Counted from the stretch's first letter, positions 34,850-43,434 are shown. The stretch is DNA of 43,913 nucleotides from Tidjanibacter sp. (GCA_017936005.1 JAGBGK010000043.1:1-43913); one strand, 5' to 3'. Made by a program: numbers and translations. The notes: generated by a model from the sequence alone, not told the origin.

Positions 34850-36715
34850 TTAGTAATTAATCTTCTTTGCGATGGGCGAGAAGCCGCTATTGGCATCACT
34901 CTCCCATTTGATTACCACCCTCTGACCGGCTTTTACCTCTCGGTAGGCCACCCACATTGGGCCCGAGATGCCACGTTTGTGGTCGGTGTAGGTCATCTGG
35001 CTGTTGGGCAGAAGACTCCACCCCTTCTGTTTGTTTATCCAGCCTGCATTGCGGCAGAGTATATAGATACGTCCGTCTTTGTCGGGGACGATGGTCACCT
35101 TGCAGGGAATCACATCCTCCTTTTTGAGCCACTGGGGTACCAGGTAGTCGAAACCACACAGGCCCTCGATTGCGTCAACAATCTGGAAGTTACGGTTGTT
35201 CCACGGTTTAGCATTGGGTTGGAAAACGCCACTCTCAAACCTACCGCCGGTAACGGTTATCTCCACCTCGGAGAATTCGGGCATCCAAGGACGTGCGCCC
35301 ACCTCTTCGTTGTCGTTGTCGGTACGGAACGAGCCCACGGGCAGGCCGTTGATGCTTTGCAGGTTACCAACGCTCTCGTTGAAGCAGTAGCGCACACTGC
35401 TGGGGTTGGTCATACCGTCCACCCAAACCTTCACGCAATCCTTGCCCTCAATCTCGGCTTTGGCGAGGAAGAACTCACCACCGTCGCTCAGCTGGAAGCC
35501 TACAATCTCCTTGTCGTAGCAAACCAGCTTGCGACCTGCGTCCTTGAAATAAACATAGGCTGCGCCACCCTTATACTCCACGCGGTCGAACGAGGGGGCC
35601 TTATACTCCACCTTCTTACCATAGTGGTCACCGAGGGCGCAAGCTGCCAACCTCTCGCCCACCACCTGTTTGTTGCGGGGGTGAATATCGCCCAAGCGGT
35701 CGGTCTGGTCCATAGTAATAACTACCTCCACGTGGTCCATCTTGGCTGCAACCTTTGCTTGGTTCTCACGCAAGATTGCGCCATTGATACCTTCATAGGT
35801 GTGGGGCACGAGCTGTACGAGGTAGAAGGGCATTTGAGGGTTGTGGAAACGCTCCCTCCAAGTATTGATCATGACCTCCTGCTGCTGGTCGTAGTAGGTG
35901 GGAGAGTACCTCACATTGTGGCAGCCCTGATACCAGATAACACCTGCGATGGTTGCCTTCTGGATGGGGTGGATGCCTGCGTTGTACTGTGCGCCGGCCA
36001 GGTCCCTAACCATAATCTCGCCTGTCTTTTTATCCACCCTTTGGTTGCCCTTCAATCCCATTGCGAAGAGGGGGTTCTCGTTGACCACCTCGGCGGGAGT
36101 CCAGCTCTCGATGGAGGTGCCACCATAGGCAACACAAACCAAACCCACGGGCACTTTCAACTCCCTCTGCAACTTATCGCCAAAGGCGTATGCCACAGCC
36201 GAGAAGTTTTTCATATCGTTGGGATTGCTGGTGGTCCAACTCACACCCTCGATGTCGTCTTGTGGCTCGGTAGCGGAAATACGGCCTGTGTTGTAGAGGT
36301 TGATATTCTCGTTGGGGAATTCGAGATACTCCCTCACGTCGGTAGACTTGGCGATAGGCCACTGCATATTGCTCTGTCCCGAGCACACCCAAACCTCGCC
36401 AATCTTAACGTCCACAAACGAGAGGCTCTCCTTACCGCTGGTAATCTTCACCCACTCGTTCTTCGAAGCCTTTGAGGTCTTCACCTCGGCCTTCCAGCAA
36501 CCCTCGCTGTCGGCCTTCACGCTCACGGGCTCACCGAGCCACGAGGCCTCCACCTTAACGGTTGCGCCCTGCTCGGCCCAACCCCAAATGTTGGCCACCG
36601 ACTCACGTTGGAGAACCATATTGTCGCCAATAAAAGACGGCACTCGCAGAGTACCAGCAAATGCGGCCACGCTCACCAATAGCGCGATAGCCAAACCTAC
36701 AATCCTACGTTTCAT
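34850..36715 (-). CDS. Sialate O-acetylesterase family protein (SGNH/GDSL esterase)
   Basis: A 621-residue secreted esterase with a signal peptide (cleavage after VAAFA, residue 20). An N-terminal beta domain (to about 95) precedes the SGNH core: VCSGQSNMQWP near 108-118 (Ser nucleophile), GVIWYQGCHN near 255-264 (Asn), and GDIHPRNK near 339-346 (Asp and His). A C-terminal jelly-roll-like domain follows. Family members remove O-acetyl groups from sialic acid or from plant glycans; sequence alone does not separate these. It lies 62 bp after the propeller-esterase fusion gene, so two acetylesterase-type enzymes stand side by side. Confidence 0.9.
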   Translation of the reverse strand: MKRRIVGLAIALLVSVAAFAGTLRVPSFIGDNMVLQRESVANIWGWAEQGATVKVEASWLGEPVSVKADSEGCWKAEVKTSKASKNEWVKITSGKESLSFVDVKIGEVWVCSGQSNMQWPIAKSTDVREYLEFPNENINLYNTGRISATEPQDDIEGVSWTTSNPNDMKNFSAVAYAFGDKLQRELKVPVGLVCVAYGGTSIESWTPAEVVNENPLFAMGLKGNQRVDKKTGEIMVRDLAGAQYNAGIHPIQKATIAGVIWYQGCHNVRYSPTYYDQQQEVMINTWRERFHNPQMPFYLVQLVPHTYEGINGAILRENQAKVAAKMDHVEVVITMDQTDRLGDIHPRNKQVVGERLAACALGDHYGKKVEYKAPSFDRVEYKGGAAYVYFKDAGRKLVCYDKEIVGFQLSDGGEFFLAKAEIEGKDCVKVWVDGMTNPSSVRYCFNESVGNLQSINGLPVGSFRTDNDNEEVGARPWMPEFSEVEITVTGGRFESGVFQPNAKPWNNRNFQIVDAIEGLCGFDYLVPQWLKKEDVIPCKVTIVPDKDGRIYILCRNAGWINKQKGWSLLPNSQMTYTDHKRGISGPMWVAYREVKAGQRVVIKWESDANSGFSPIAKKINY

Positions 36716-36777
36716 ACTCTATTTAAGTTTTTTATTCTGTTTTGTGTTTTCGTTTCATCTCCAATCCAGACGGCAAT

Positions 36778-39570
36778 CTATTTTGCCTTGTGCTCCTCAA
36801 TCCAGCGGATAATCATTGGATAGGTCTGCTCGGCATATTTGTAGCGGTTCTGGAACCAGAAGCCGTGACCACCCGAGGGGTAGATGTGCATCTCGCAAGG
36901 TACGTTGTTCTCTTGGAGTGCGGTGTAGAACTCGATGCTGTTCTCGGTGTTCACTGCCTTATCGTCGGCGGTGAGTACAATCATCGTGGGAGGAGTCTTT
37001 TTGCTCACTGCGTTCTGCAACGAGTAGGTCTGACGCAACTCATTATCCTTGTGCTGTGCGCCCAGCAGGTTCTCACGGGTATCAACCGAGGAGAACTGCA
37101 TCGATATTACGGGGTAGACCAACACGCCGAAGTTGGGACGTGTGGCCTCCGAAGTGAAGCGTGTGAGCAGGTTGGCTGCAAAGTGGCCACCTGCCGAGAA
37201 ACCAATCACTCCCACCTCATTGGGGTTGATACCCCACTTCTCGGCACCCTCGCGGATAACCCTCATAGCCTGCTCGCCATCCTCCAACACCACTTCGGGG
37301 TGGCCATTGGGGATGCGGTATTTCAACACGAAGGCAGCGATGCCATTCTCGTTGAGCCATTCGGCGGTCTTGTAGCCCTCGCGGGTGATGCAGTTGCGTG
37401 TATAGCTGCCACCGGGGGTTACCAACATAGCCTGACCTGTTGCCTTACCCTCTTTGGGAAGGAACACCAACAACTCGGGGTTGGTGATATTGAGGATGTA
37501 CCCCTTGCTGTTCACCCTCTCCCTCATATGCTCCAAGCCGTTGGACGAGGGAACGCCATTGGGATAGAGAGCCACCACCTCATTGGGAGTGGGTACCTCC
37601 TCGGGGTTATATTTGATGGTGTTCTCAATCAGATAGAAGTGGCCGTCCTCGGCACCCAGCAGGATATCCTCCCTGCCATCGGCATTCCAATCGACCACGG
37701 TGGGCGACACTGTGTGTCCTTCGAGCACCTTGCTCGACAGGTTACCCATATACTCAAAGAAGGTCTTACCATCCTTGTCCTCCACATTGCGGAACCAAGC
37801 GGCGTTCTGCGAGTCGACGATGAGGTCTTTCCTGCCGTCGCCATCCCAATCGGAGAAACAAATCTTACGGCGGCCCGACTTGCCTGCGATACCGTCGTTG
37901 AGCCTCAACTCGCCACACTCGGCATTCACCACACCGGTCTTATTGTTGTAGAGCGAGCAGTTGGTGCCATAGAACACCCTCTTGCCGGGCAGCAGCACAT
38001 TCTCACCCTTTGCTTTGGTTCCTTCGTGGAGTACGAGATAGCCCTCGGTGTCGAGAACCACCAAGTCGAGGATACCATCGCCGGTCCAATCGATAGGCAC
38101 GGGAGTGGTCCTCCACTGTGTTACAAGTGTGTTTTTCTTGGGAGCCCACCAGTTCCAGGTAACCCTGGGGGCCTCGGCGCCATTGTAGGCTACCTTCACG
38201 GGTTTGGGGGCAGAGAGTTTCATACCGCCCAGACCCTTCATCCACTCAATCTTACCCGAGATGGAGTTCATAATGATGTCCAACTTGCCGTCGCCATCCC
38301 AATCGGCAACTGTGGGAGCGGTGTAGCCCCACTTACGCTCTGCGGGACCCTGGATGGAGCTATTGTAGCCTGCCATCGTACGGAAGGGTTTTCCACCCAC
38401 CAGCAGTGCCTCAGGCTCGGCCCACACGGGCTTGTCGCCACCGGAGAGGTTCTTAACCACAGCCAACTCGCCTGCCGAGTTACCACACACGAGGTCCTCT
38501 TTGCCGTCGCCATCCCAATCAACACTCCAAGGAGTTACCAGCGCGCCATACTTCACCAAGTCGGCCTTCTGCTCAAAGTAGTATGGAGCATCGAATTGTG
38601 GCATATTGTTCTTCACCTTGCCGGTGTTACGCACCCACGCAACCCTACCATCCTCGTCGCCAACCACGAGGTCAACGTGGCCGTCCTTGTTGAAGTCGTA
38701 GGCCACGGGGACAATCATCTCGATGTGGAAGCGCACCTCTTTACCTTTGCGATCCACAATCTGCCTTGCTGCTGCAAACTTGGGTTCAACGCGGCTACCA
38801 ACGTTCTCATACCAAGTGAGGCCATCGACAAACTCGCCACAGATGATGTCCAAGTCGCCATCACCGTCCCAATCGGCAATACAGGGGTTGGGGGCACCAT
38901 AGGTGTCAATGATAGCACCACCAGCCTCAACCTTACCGGTATTAACGTAGTTGCCGTCCACATTTTCGAGCAGATATACATATCCGTGCAGAGGGCCGTT
39001 GGTCCACACACCCTCCGAGTTGTAGGCGTTATCCCAGCCGTAGTCATCCCAGGTGTCGATACCAACAAGGATGTCCTTGTCGCCATCGCCTTCCCAATCG
39101 ACATAGCTCCACATATTCGAGCGCGACTTCTTGTAGGTAGCACCCAGCACCTCGCCGGTGTAGGTGATATCTTTGGGTGCTTTGTACCTCTTCTTGTTGA
39201 AGGAGGTCCACTCCTTGCCGGCCGAGAGTACATATTCTTCGCCATCCACCACCGAGATTTTGATGTTGTTGAAACCCTTTGCGTCGATGAGTTTAGCCTT
39301 ACCGAAGAGGGGTTTATTGAGCGTACCCTCGTTGCGGAAGAGATAGAGTCCCTTGTATGGTTTGTCGGGACACGACACGATTAGGTCCGTCACACCGTCG
39401 CCATCGTAGTCGGTAGGGATTGGAATACCCCAGAGGCCCACTCCGAGGTCAACGACCAAGTTGGGATTGTTGTAGTGTACAATCTTGCACGAGGCATCTT
39501 CCTGTGCCCACGCGCTCGCAGAGAACATTGCACAGAGTGCAACAAGCGCAATTTTTTTGATTAAACTCAT
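36778..39570 (-). CDS. FG-GAP propeller fused to an alpha/beta-hydrolase esterase
   Basis: A 930-residue secreted protein (signal cleavage near SAWAQ, residue 23). Residues about 25-650 form an FG-GAP/VCBS propeller with many Asp-rich loops (YDGDGVTDLIVS, DWDGDGDLDIICG, DWNADGREDILLG). Residues about 690-930 are an alpha/beta hydrolase of the dienelactone/acetylxylan-esterase type: oxyanion loop TPGGSY, nucleophile GFSAGG near 790, Asp in LTADDKAVN near 868 and His in PSGGHGFW near 900. The segment GPAERKWGYTAPTVADWDGDG near 406 matches the GPxExxWGY segment of the three propeller paralogs later in the operon. It is the first gene of the operon, with a LacI-type operator immediately before its ATG. 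Confidence 0.88.
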   Translation of the reverse strand: MSLIKKIALVALCAMFSASAWAQEDASCKIVHYNNPNLVVDLGVGLWGIPIPTDYDGDGVTDLIVSCPDKPYKGLYLFRNEGTLNKPLFGKAKLIDAKGFNNIKISVVDGEEYVLSAGKEWTSFNKKRYKAPKDITYTGEVLGATYKKSRSNMWSYVDWEGDGDKDILVGIDTWDDYGWDNAYNSEGVWTNGPLHGYVYLLENVDGNYVNTGKVEAGGAIIDTYGAPNPCIADWDGDGDLDIICGEFVDGLTWYENVGSRVEPKFAAARQIVDRKGKEVRFHIEMIVPVAYDFNKDGHVDLVVGDEDGRVAWVRNTGKVKNNMPQFDAPYYFEQKADLVKYGALVTPWSVDWDGDGKEDLVCGNSAGELAVVKNLSGGDKPVWAEPEALLVGGKPFRTMAGYNSSIQGPAERKWGYTAPTVADWDGDGKLDIIMNSISGKIEWMKGLGGMKLSAPKPVKVAYNGAEAPRVTWNWWAPKKNTLVTQWRTTPVPIDWTGDGILDLVVLDTEGYLVLHEGTKAKGENVLLPGKRVFYGTNCSLYNNKTGVVNAECGELRLNDGIAGKSGRRKICFSDWDGDGRKDLIVDSQNAAWFRNVEDKDGKTFFEYMGNLSSKVLEGHTVSPTVVDWNADGREDILLGAEDGHFYLIENTIKYNPEEVPTPNEVVALYPNGVPSSNGLEHMRERVNSKGYILNITNPELLVFLPKEGKATGQAMLVTPGGSYTRNCITREGYKTAEWLNENGIAAFVLKYRIPNGHPEVVLEDGEQAMRVIREGAEKWGINPNEVGVIGFSAGGHFAANLLTRFTSEATRPNFGVLVYPVISMQFSSVDTRENLLGAQHKDNELRQTYSLQNAVSKKTPPTMIVLTADDKAVNTENSIEFYTALQENNVPCEMHIYPSGGHGFWFQNRYKYAEQTYPMIIRWIEEHKAK

Positions 39571-39590
39571 CGTTAAATCGTTTTAATTAT
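39571..39590 (-). promoter_or_regulatory. LacI-family operator at the head of the operon
   Basis: The 14-bp near-palindrome TTAAAACGATTTAA (minus strand 39586-39573) lies 2 bp before the ATG of the propeller-esterase gene. It is embedded in a 20-bp stretch identical to 40876-40895. It has a central CG and 6 of 7 matched pairs, as expected for a LacI-family site. It overlaps the ribosome-binding region, so repressor would sit in the path of transcription. No full-consensus promoter was found in 39591-39748. Confidence 0.75.
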
Positions 39591-39748
39591 TGATTTGTAA
39601 TTATATTTTTTGTGTATTTGTCCAAAAAAAATAAAATATCTTGTTCCGTATTGCCACGGATACATTTCTACCTCAACACCTTAGGGCCACAACTGCACAT
39701 CCGTCATTCGCACCACGCCCCGCATCTGCCACCCTGACGGCTCACCCC

Positions 39749-40771
39749 CTATTTGAGGACCAGCGACTCGCCGTCCATCAACTCGGGATTCAAGAAAATG
39801 GTCACCTTCTCCTGCTCCGAGTTCTCAATCTGCTCAATCACCAGATTCAAAGCCGTGTGGGCAAACTCCTCAATGGGCTGCCTGATGTATGCAATGGGCG
39901 TTGGGAAGAGGTCGAAAACCTCACTACCATCAAAGGCCACCACCGCAACCTTCTCCGGAATGGCCACACCCTTCCTGCTGAGAGCCTTGACACCTTCCAC
40001 CGAAAGGCTGTTGGTGGCAAACAACACCGCATCGGCACCGTCCGCCTCAATAGCATCCATAACCTCCCTAACGGAGACCTCTATATTGGAGTAGTCGGCT
40101 CGATATATCTTGGGCACACCACCCAGCTCAATCACACTCTCTGTGTAGCCCTTCTCGCGGTGGCGAATGTTGGAAAGTTCCATCTTGTAGGAAACCATCG
40201 CAATCTTGCTACGACCATTCTCACGAAGCCTCCCCACAGCCATCTTGGCCGCCAGCTCGTTATCCAACAGCACCTTGTTCACACCCGGACACTCCACATC
40301 CCTGTCGAGCAACACCACCGGAATGCCACGCTTGGCAAGACGAGCAATCACACCCTCGCTATTCTCACAAGGCACAATGATAAGTCCATCCACACCATTG
40401 TCCAAAAAAGTGTTGATGATAAGTTCCAACTTCTCCGGGTTCTCATCCGTAGAGCCGAACAATACCGAATAGTTTGCACCGAAAGCCTCATTTTCGACTC
40501 TTCGTGCAATGCCCGAAAAGAAGTCATTGGAGATGTCGGAGAGAATAACACCAATGGTACGACTCCTGCGCAGACGAAGATTACGCGCAGCATTGTTGGG
40601 CTTGTAGTTGTGCGCCTTGGCAATATCAAGAATTCGTTTGGCAGTATCCTTGTTCACCTTGTATCGCATCGAGCCGTTCTCACTCTTGTTGTTGAGTGCA
40701 AACGATACCAAAGCGGGCGAAACTCCTGCCTCGCGCGCGATATCCTTAATTGTATAATGTTTCTCCACCAT
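39749..40771 (-). CDS. LacI-family transcriptional regulator
   Basis: A 340-residue repressor. The N-terminal helix-turn-helix (YTIKDIAREAGVSPALVSFALNNKS, residues about 6-30) and hinge (KPNNAARNLRLRRSRTIGVIL) are typical, with a slightly longer wing (ENGSMRYKVNKDT) as in many Bacteroidetes members. A type 1 periplasmic-binding-like sensor domain follows (about 62-340; SDISNDFFSGIARRVE, LLDRDVECPGVNKVLLDN). It lies between the operon and the divergent kinase gene, and both promoter regions carry the same near-palindrome, so it very likely regulates both and itself. The effector is probably a sugar or sugar phosphate made by the operon. Confidence 0.93.
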   Translation of the reverse strand: MVEKHYTIKDIAREAGVSPALVSFALNNKSENGSMRYKVNKDTAKRILDIAKAHNYKPNNAARNLRLRRSRTIGVILSDISNDFFSGIARRVENEAFGANYSVLFGSTDENPEKLELIINTFLDNGVDGLIIVPCENSEGVIARLAKRGIPVVLLDRDVECPGVNKVLLDNELAAKMAVGRLRENGRSKIAMVSYKMELSNIRHREKGYTESVIELGGVPKIYRADYSNIEVSVREVMDAIEADGADAVLFATNSLSVEGVKALSRKGVAIPEKVAVVAFDGSEVFDLFPTPIAYIRQPIEEFAHTALNLVIEQIENSEQEKVTIFLNPELMDGESLVLK

Positions 40772-40839
40772 TTCTCAACACACAACCAACGCCCCTAAAC
40801 CCACTATCGAACTTTTCAAGGGCCTTTTGTTGTAACAAT

Positions 40840-40870
40840 TTTGCAATTACAAAATATATATATATTTTTG
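40840..40870 (+). promoter_or_regulatory. Promoter of the sugar kinase gene
   Basis: TTTG (40840-40843), a 19-bp spacer and TATTTTTG (40863-40870), full Bacteroidetes consensus. The operator 40880-40893 covers the expected start of transcription. Confidence 0.78.
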
Positions 40871-40902
40871 CAAAGATAATTAAAACGATTTAACGCACCA
40901 AA
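40871..40902 (-). promoter_or_regulatory. Promoter of lacI
   Basis: On the minus strand, TTTG (40902-40899), a 20-bp spacer and TATCTTTG (40878-40871), full consensus, 100 nt before the lacI ATG. The operator 40880-40893 lies within the spacer. This promoter abuts the -7 box of the kinase promoter. Confidence 0.75.
40876..40895 (+). promoter_or_regulatory. LacI-family operator shared by lacI and the kinase
   Basis: Core TTAAAACGATTTAA at 40880-40893, identical over 20 bp with the site at 39571-39590 (opposite strand). It sits at the start point of the kinase transcript and between the -33 and -7 boxes of lacI, so one bound repressor would block both promoters. Confidence 0.78.
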
Positions 40903-41020
40903 TATTTAATCAACTTTTTTCACCTTTTTTCTGCACCCCATCACAAGGTGTCCGAAACCCGTGAAAAGCGACAGATAAGTATCAAAAATAGATAGAAACA
41001 CAAACTAAAATCTACCAAAA

Positions 41021-42643
41021 ATGGAGAACAAAAAATTTGTCATCGGCGTCGATTTCGGTAGCGACTCCGTGAGGGCATTGGTCGTTGATGCCGCCACCGG
41101 CGAGGAACTTGCAACAAGCGTATCCTTCTACCGCCGTTGGAAACAGGGCGACTACTGTATTCCCAAAGAGAACCAGTATCGTCAGCACCCACAAGACTAC
41201 ATCGACTCGCTCACCTTTGTTGTAACCGACGCACTGAGTCATTGCTCGGAGGAGGTACGTAGGAGCGTCGTGGGTATCTCCTTCGACACCACCGCATCCA
41301 CCCCCGCCATCGTGGACGCCACAGGCACTCCCCTCGCCCTGCTGTCGGAGTTTGCCGAGGACCCCGATGCAATGTTCATCCTCTGGAAAGACCACACCTC
41401 CATTGCCGAGGCCGACGAAATCAACGCTCTGGCACACTCGTGGGAGGTGGACTACACCAAGTATTCGGGCGGTACCTACTCGTGTGAGTGGGCCTGGTCG
41501 AAGGTTCTCCACGTACTGCGCCGCAACCCCGCCATTCGCCAAAAGGCCTATTCGTGGGTGGAGCACTGCGACTGGATTAGCGGCCTACTGGTGGGCAACA
41601 TCCGCCCCGAGAGCATCGCTCGCAGCCGCTGTGTTGCCGGCCACAAAGTGATGTGGAACGAGGAGTGGGGCGGCCTTCCATCGAGGGAGTTCGCCGAGAA
41701 GCTGGATGCCAAACTCGCCGATATGAGAGACACCTTCTCTGCCGAGACCTACACCGCCGACCACTGCGTTGGCGGCCTCACCGCCGAGTGGGCCGACAAG
41801 TTCGGACTCACCGAGGGTATCGCTGTGGGCGTTGGTGCCATCGACTGCCACATCGGTGCCGTTGGTGCGGGCATCTCCAACAATGTACAAGTTAAGGTTA
41901 TGGGCACCTCCACCTGCGACATCATCATCTCCGACTATGAGAGCGTCGGCGGCAAGGCCGTACGCGGCATCTGCGGTCAGGTGGATGGCTCGGTAGTTCC
42001 CGGTAAGATTGGTTTCGAGGCCGGACAGTCGGCCTTTGGCGACATCTACGCTTGGTACAAGAGGTTGCTGGGTTGGAGCCTGCGTACCCTCTCCGACAGC
42101 CCCGAAGCCGAGGATAAAATCCTCGCAGCCCTCACCGCCGAAGCCGAGCAACTCCCCCTCACCGAGAACGACCTCGTGGCCATCGATTGGCACAACGGTC
42201 GCCGTACTCCCGATGCCGACCCCCTGCAAAAGGGTTCCATCTATGGCCTGACACTCGCCACCACCGCACCCGAGATTTTCAAGGCTCTGGTGGAGGCCAC
42301 CGCTTTCGGTTCAAGGGCCATCAACGAGCGTATGTTGGAGGAGGGTGTAAAGATTGAGGGCATCCTGGCCGTCGGCGGCATCAGCAAGAAGTCGAGGTTT
42401 GTGATGCAGACTATGGCCGACGTCATCGGCGTACCCATCAAAGTGGTACGTAGCGAGCAGGCGTGCGCCCTGGGTGCTGCAATGTACGCAGCCGTCATCG
42501 CCGGTCTGTATGCCAACATCGAGGAGGCACAGCAAGCAATGTCGTCGGGCTTCGATGCGGAGTACACCCCCAATGCCGAGCGACACGCAATCTACAATGC
42601 CCTCTATGCCAAATATAAAAAAATTGGCTCGAACGGCTTGTAG
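41021..42643 (+). CDS. FGGY-family sugar kinase, ribulokinase (AraB)-like
   Basis: A 540-residue cytoplasmic carbohydrate kinase. The N-terminal ATPase fold begins FVIGVDFGSDSVRALVVDA (phosphate 1 loop). FILWKDHTSIAEADEIN near 118-135 is the ribulokinase signature rather than that of fuculokinase or xylulokinase. The C-terminal FGGY domain has VMGTSTCDIII and the adenosine-binding LAVGGISKKSRFVMQTMADV near 447. AraB enzymes can phosphorylate several 2-ketopentoses. It is divergent from lacI, under a shared operator, and followed by a strong terminator. Paired with the FucI of the operon it may phosphorylate L-fuculose or D-ribulose. Confidence 0.88.
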   Translation: MENKKFVIGVDFGSDSVRALVVDAATGEELATSVSFYRRWKQGDYCIPKENQYRQHPQDYIDSLTFVVTDALSHCSEEVRRSVVGISFDTTASTPAIVDATGTPLALLSEFAEDPDAMFILWKDHTSIAEADEINALAHSWEVDYTKYSGGTYSCEWAWSKVLHVLRRNPAIRQKAYSWVEHCDWISGLLVGNIRPESIARSRCVAGHKVMWNEEWGGLPSREFAEKLDAKLADMRDTFSAETYTADHCVGGLTAEWADKFGLTEGIAVGVGAIDCHIGAVGAGISNNVQVKVMGTSTCDIIISDYESVGGKAVRGICGQVDGSVVPGKIGFEAGQSAFGDIYAWYKRLLGWSLRTLSDSPEAEDKILAALTAEAEQLPLTENDLVAIDWHNGRRTPDADPLQKGSIYGLTLATTAPEIFKALVEATAFGSRAINERMLEEGVKIEGILAVGGISKKSRFVMQTMADVIGVPIKVVRSEQACALGAAMYAAVIAGLYANIEEAQQAMSSGFDAEYTPNAERHAIYNALYAKYKKIGSNGL

Positions 42644-42676
42644 AAACACACTCCGATAGGGATTTAAGTTAATAGG

Positions 42677-42713
42677 AACGGGAACGGCCACACCAGGCTG
42701 TTCCCGTTTTTTT
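42677..42713 (+). terminator. Rho-independent terminator of the kinase gene
   Basis: A 13-bp stem with one G-U pair, AACGGGAACGGCC (42677-42689) with GGCTGTTCCCGTT (42696-42708), and a 6-nt loop, followed by a T-run to 42713. Confidence 0.9.
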
Positions 42714-42978
42714 GCCTCCATACACAACAACACAAAACCACATCAATATTATAGTTGTGCAGAACCACCACTATATTATATATTTAGCACAACAACAATA
42801 ACATAGGTTAATACACAAACAACCCACACTCCCCCAACACCCTCTCAACACCCCCAACGCACACCTCTCGTGTGTTAAAAAAAAGTTAAAAAACGGAATA
42901 TTTTTTGCAGGGCTATTGCATATTAAAAACTTTTAACTAATTTTGCAATAAATACAAATTTGTAATCATTCCAAAACA
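42714..42978. other. AT-rich intergenic region
   Basis: No open reading frame of note. It holds a weak 7-bp inverted repeat (GTTGTGC 42754-42760 with GCACAAC 42787-42793) and the promoter of the PepSY-like gene (42916-42945). Confidence 0.6.
42916..42945 (+). promoter_or_regulatory. Promoter of the PepSY-like lipoprotein gene
   Basis: TTG (42916-42918), a 19-bp spacer and TAATTTTG (42938-42945), 33 nt before the ATG. Confidence 0.65.
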
Positions 42979-43419
42979 ATGAAACGTATGACTTTTTTGA
43001 TGACAGTAATGGCCTCGCTGATGATGTTGGCGGGCTGTGAGAAGGACGATAAGAGTGTAGCTTTGAACTCGCTACCTCAGAAGGCGCAAACATTTGTTGA
43101 GAACCACTTTGGTGATTTGACCATCTCGAGTGTGGTGAAGGAGTATGACGACCTCACCTACGACTATGATGTCTATTTTTCCAACGGCACATCCATCGAG
43201 TTCAGCCGTTCGGGCGAGTGGAAAGATATCGACTGCCACGGCTCGAAGGTGCCCGACAGCGTTGTTCCCGAGAAGGTGCTCAACTACGTAAAGAGCAACT
43301 ATCCCTCGAATGTGATTGTACAACTCTCCATCGACGGACTCTTCTACGATGTTGAACTCGACAACGACCTCGACTTGGTATTTGGCAAGGGAGGTAACTT
43401 TGTGAGAATCGACTATTAG
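42979..43419 (+). CDS. PepSY-like (DUF2874-type) lipoprotein
   Basis: A 146-residue lipoprotein (lipobox MLAGC, Cys near residue 20). The mature part has two repeats of about 60 residues in the PepSY-like pattern LPQKAQTFVENHFG...YDVYFSNGTSIEFSRSGEWKDIDC, then VVPEKVLNYVKSNYPSN...YDVELDNDLDLVFGKGGNFVRIDY. Such proteins are periplasmic or outer-membrane-attached and small, related in fold to beta-lactamase-inhibitor-like proteins; their role is not known. It has its own promoter and probable terminator at 43582-43618 and stands apart from the kinase unit. Confidence 0.85.
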   Translation: MKRMTFLMTVMASLMMLAGCEKDDKSVALNSLPQKAQTFVENHFGDLTISSVVKEYDDLTYDYDVYFSNGTSIEFSRSGEWKDIDCHGSKVPDSVVPEKVLNYVKSNYPSNVIVQLSIDGLFYDVELDNDLDLVFGKGGNFVRIDY

Positions 43420-43434
43420 TATATCTTTAAATGC

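Noticed and set aside
36742..39384. An 880-codon open frame on the plus strand opposite the propeller-esterase gene, and similar long antisense frames (30508-32328, 28134-30056, 3581-5422)
   Set aside because: They are shadows of codon bias in the true genes: no family motifs, odd composition rich in His, Gly and Val, and no promoter or ribosome-binding signal.
42754..42793. Inverted repeat GTTGTGC / GCACAAC as an operator or terminator
   Set aside because: It has only 7 bp with a 26-bp AT-rich spacer, no T-run, and is not placed relative to the promoter in an informative way.
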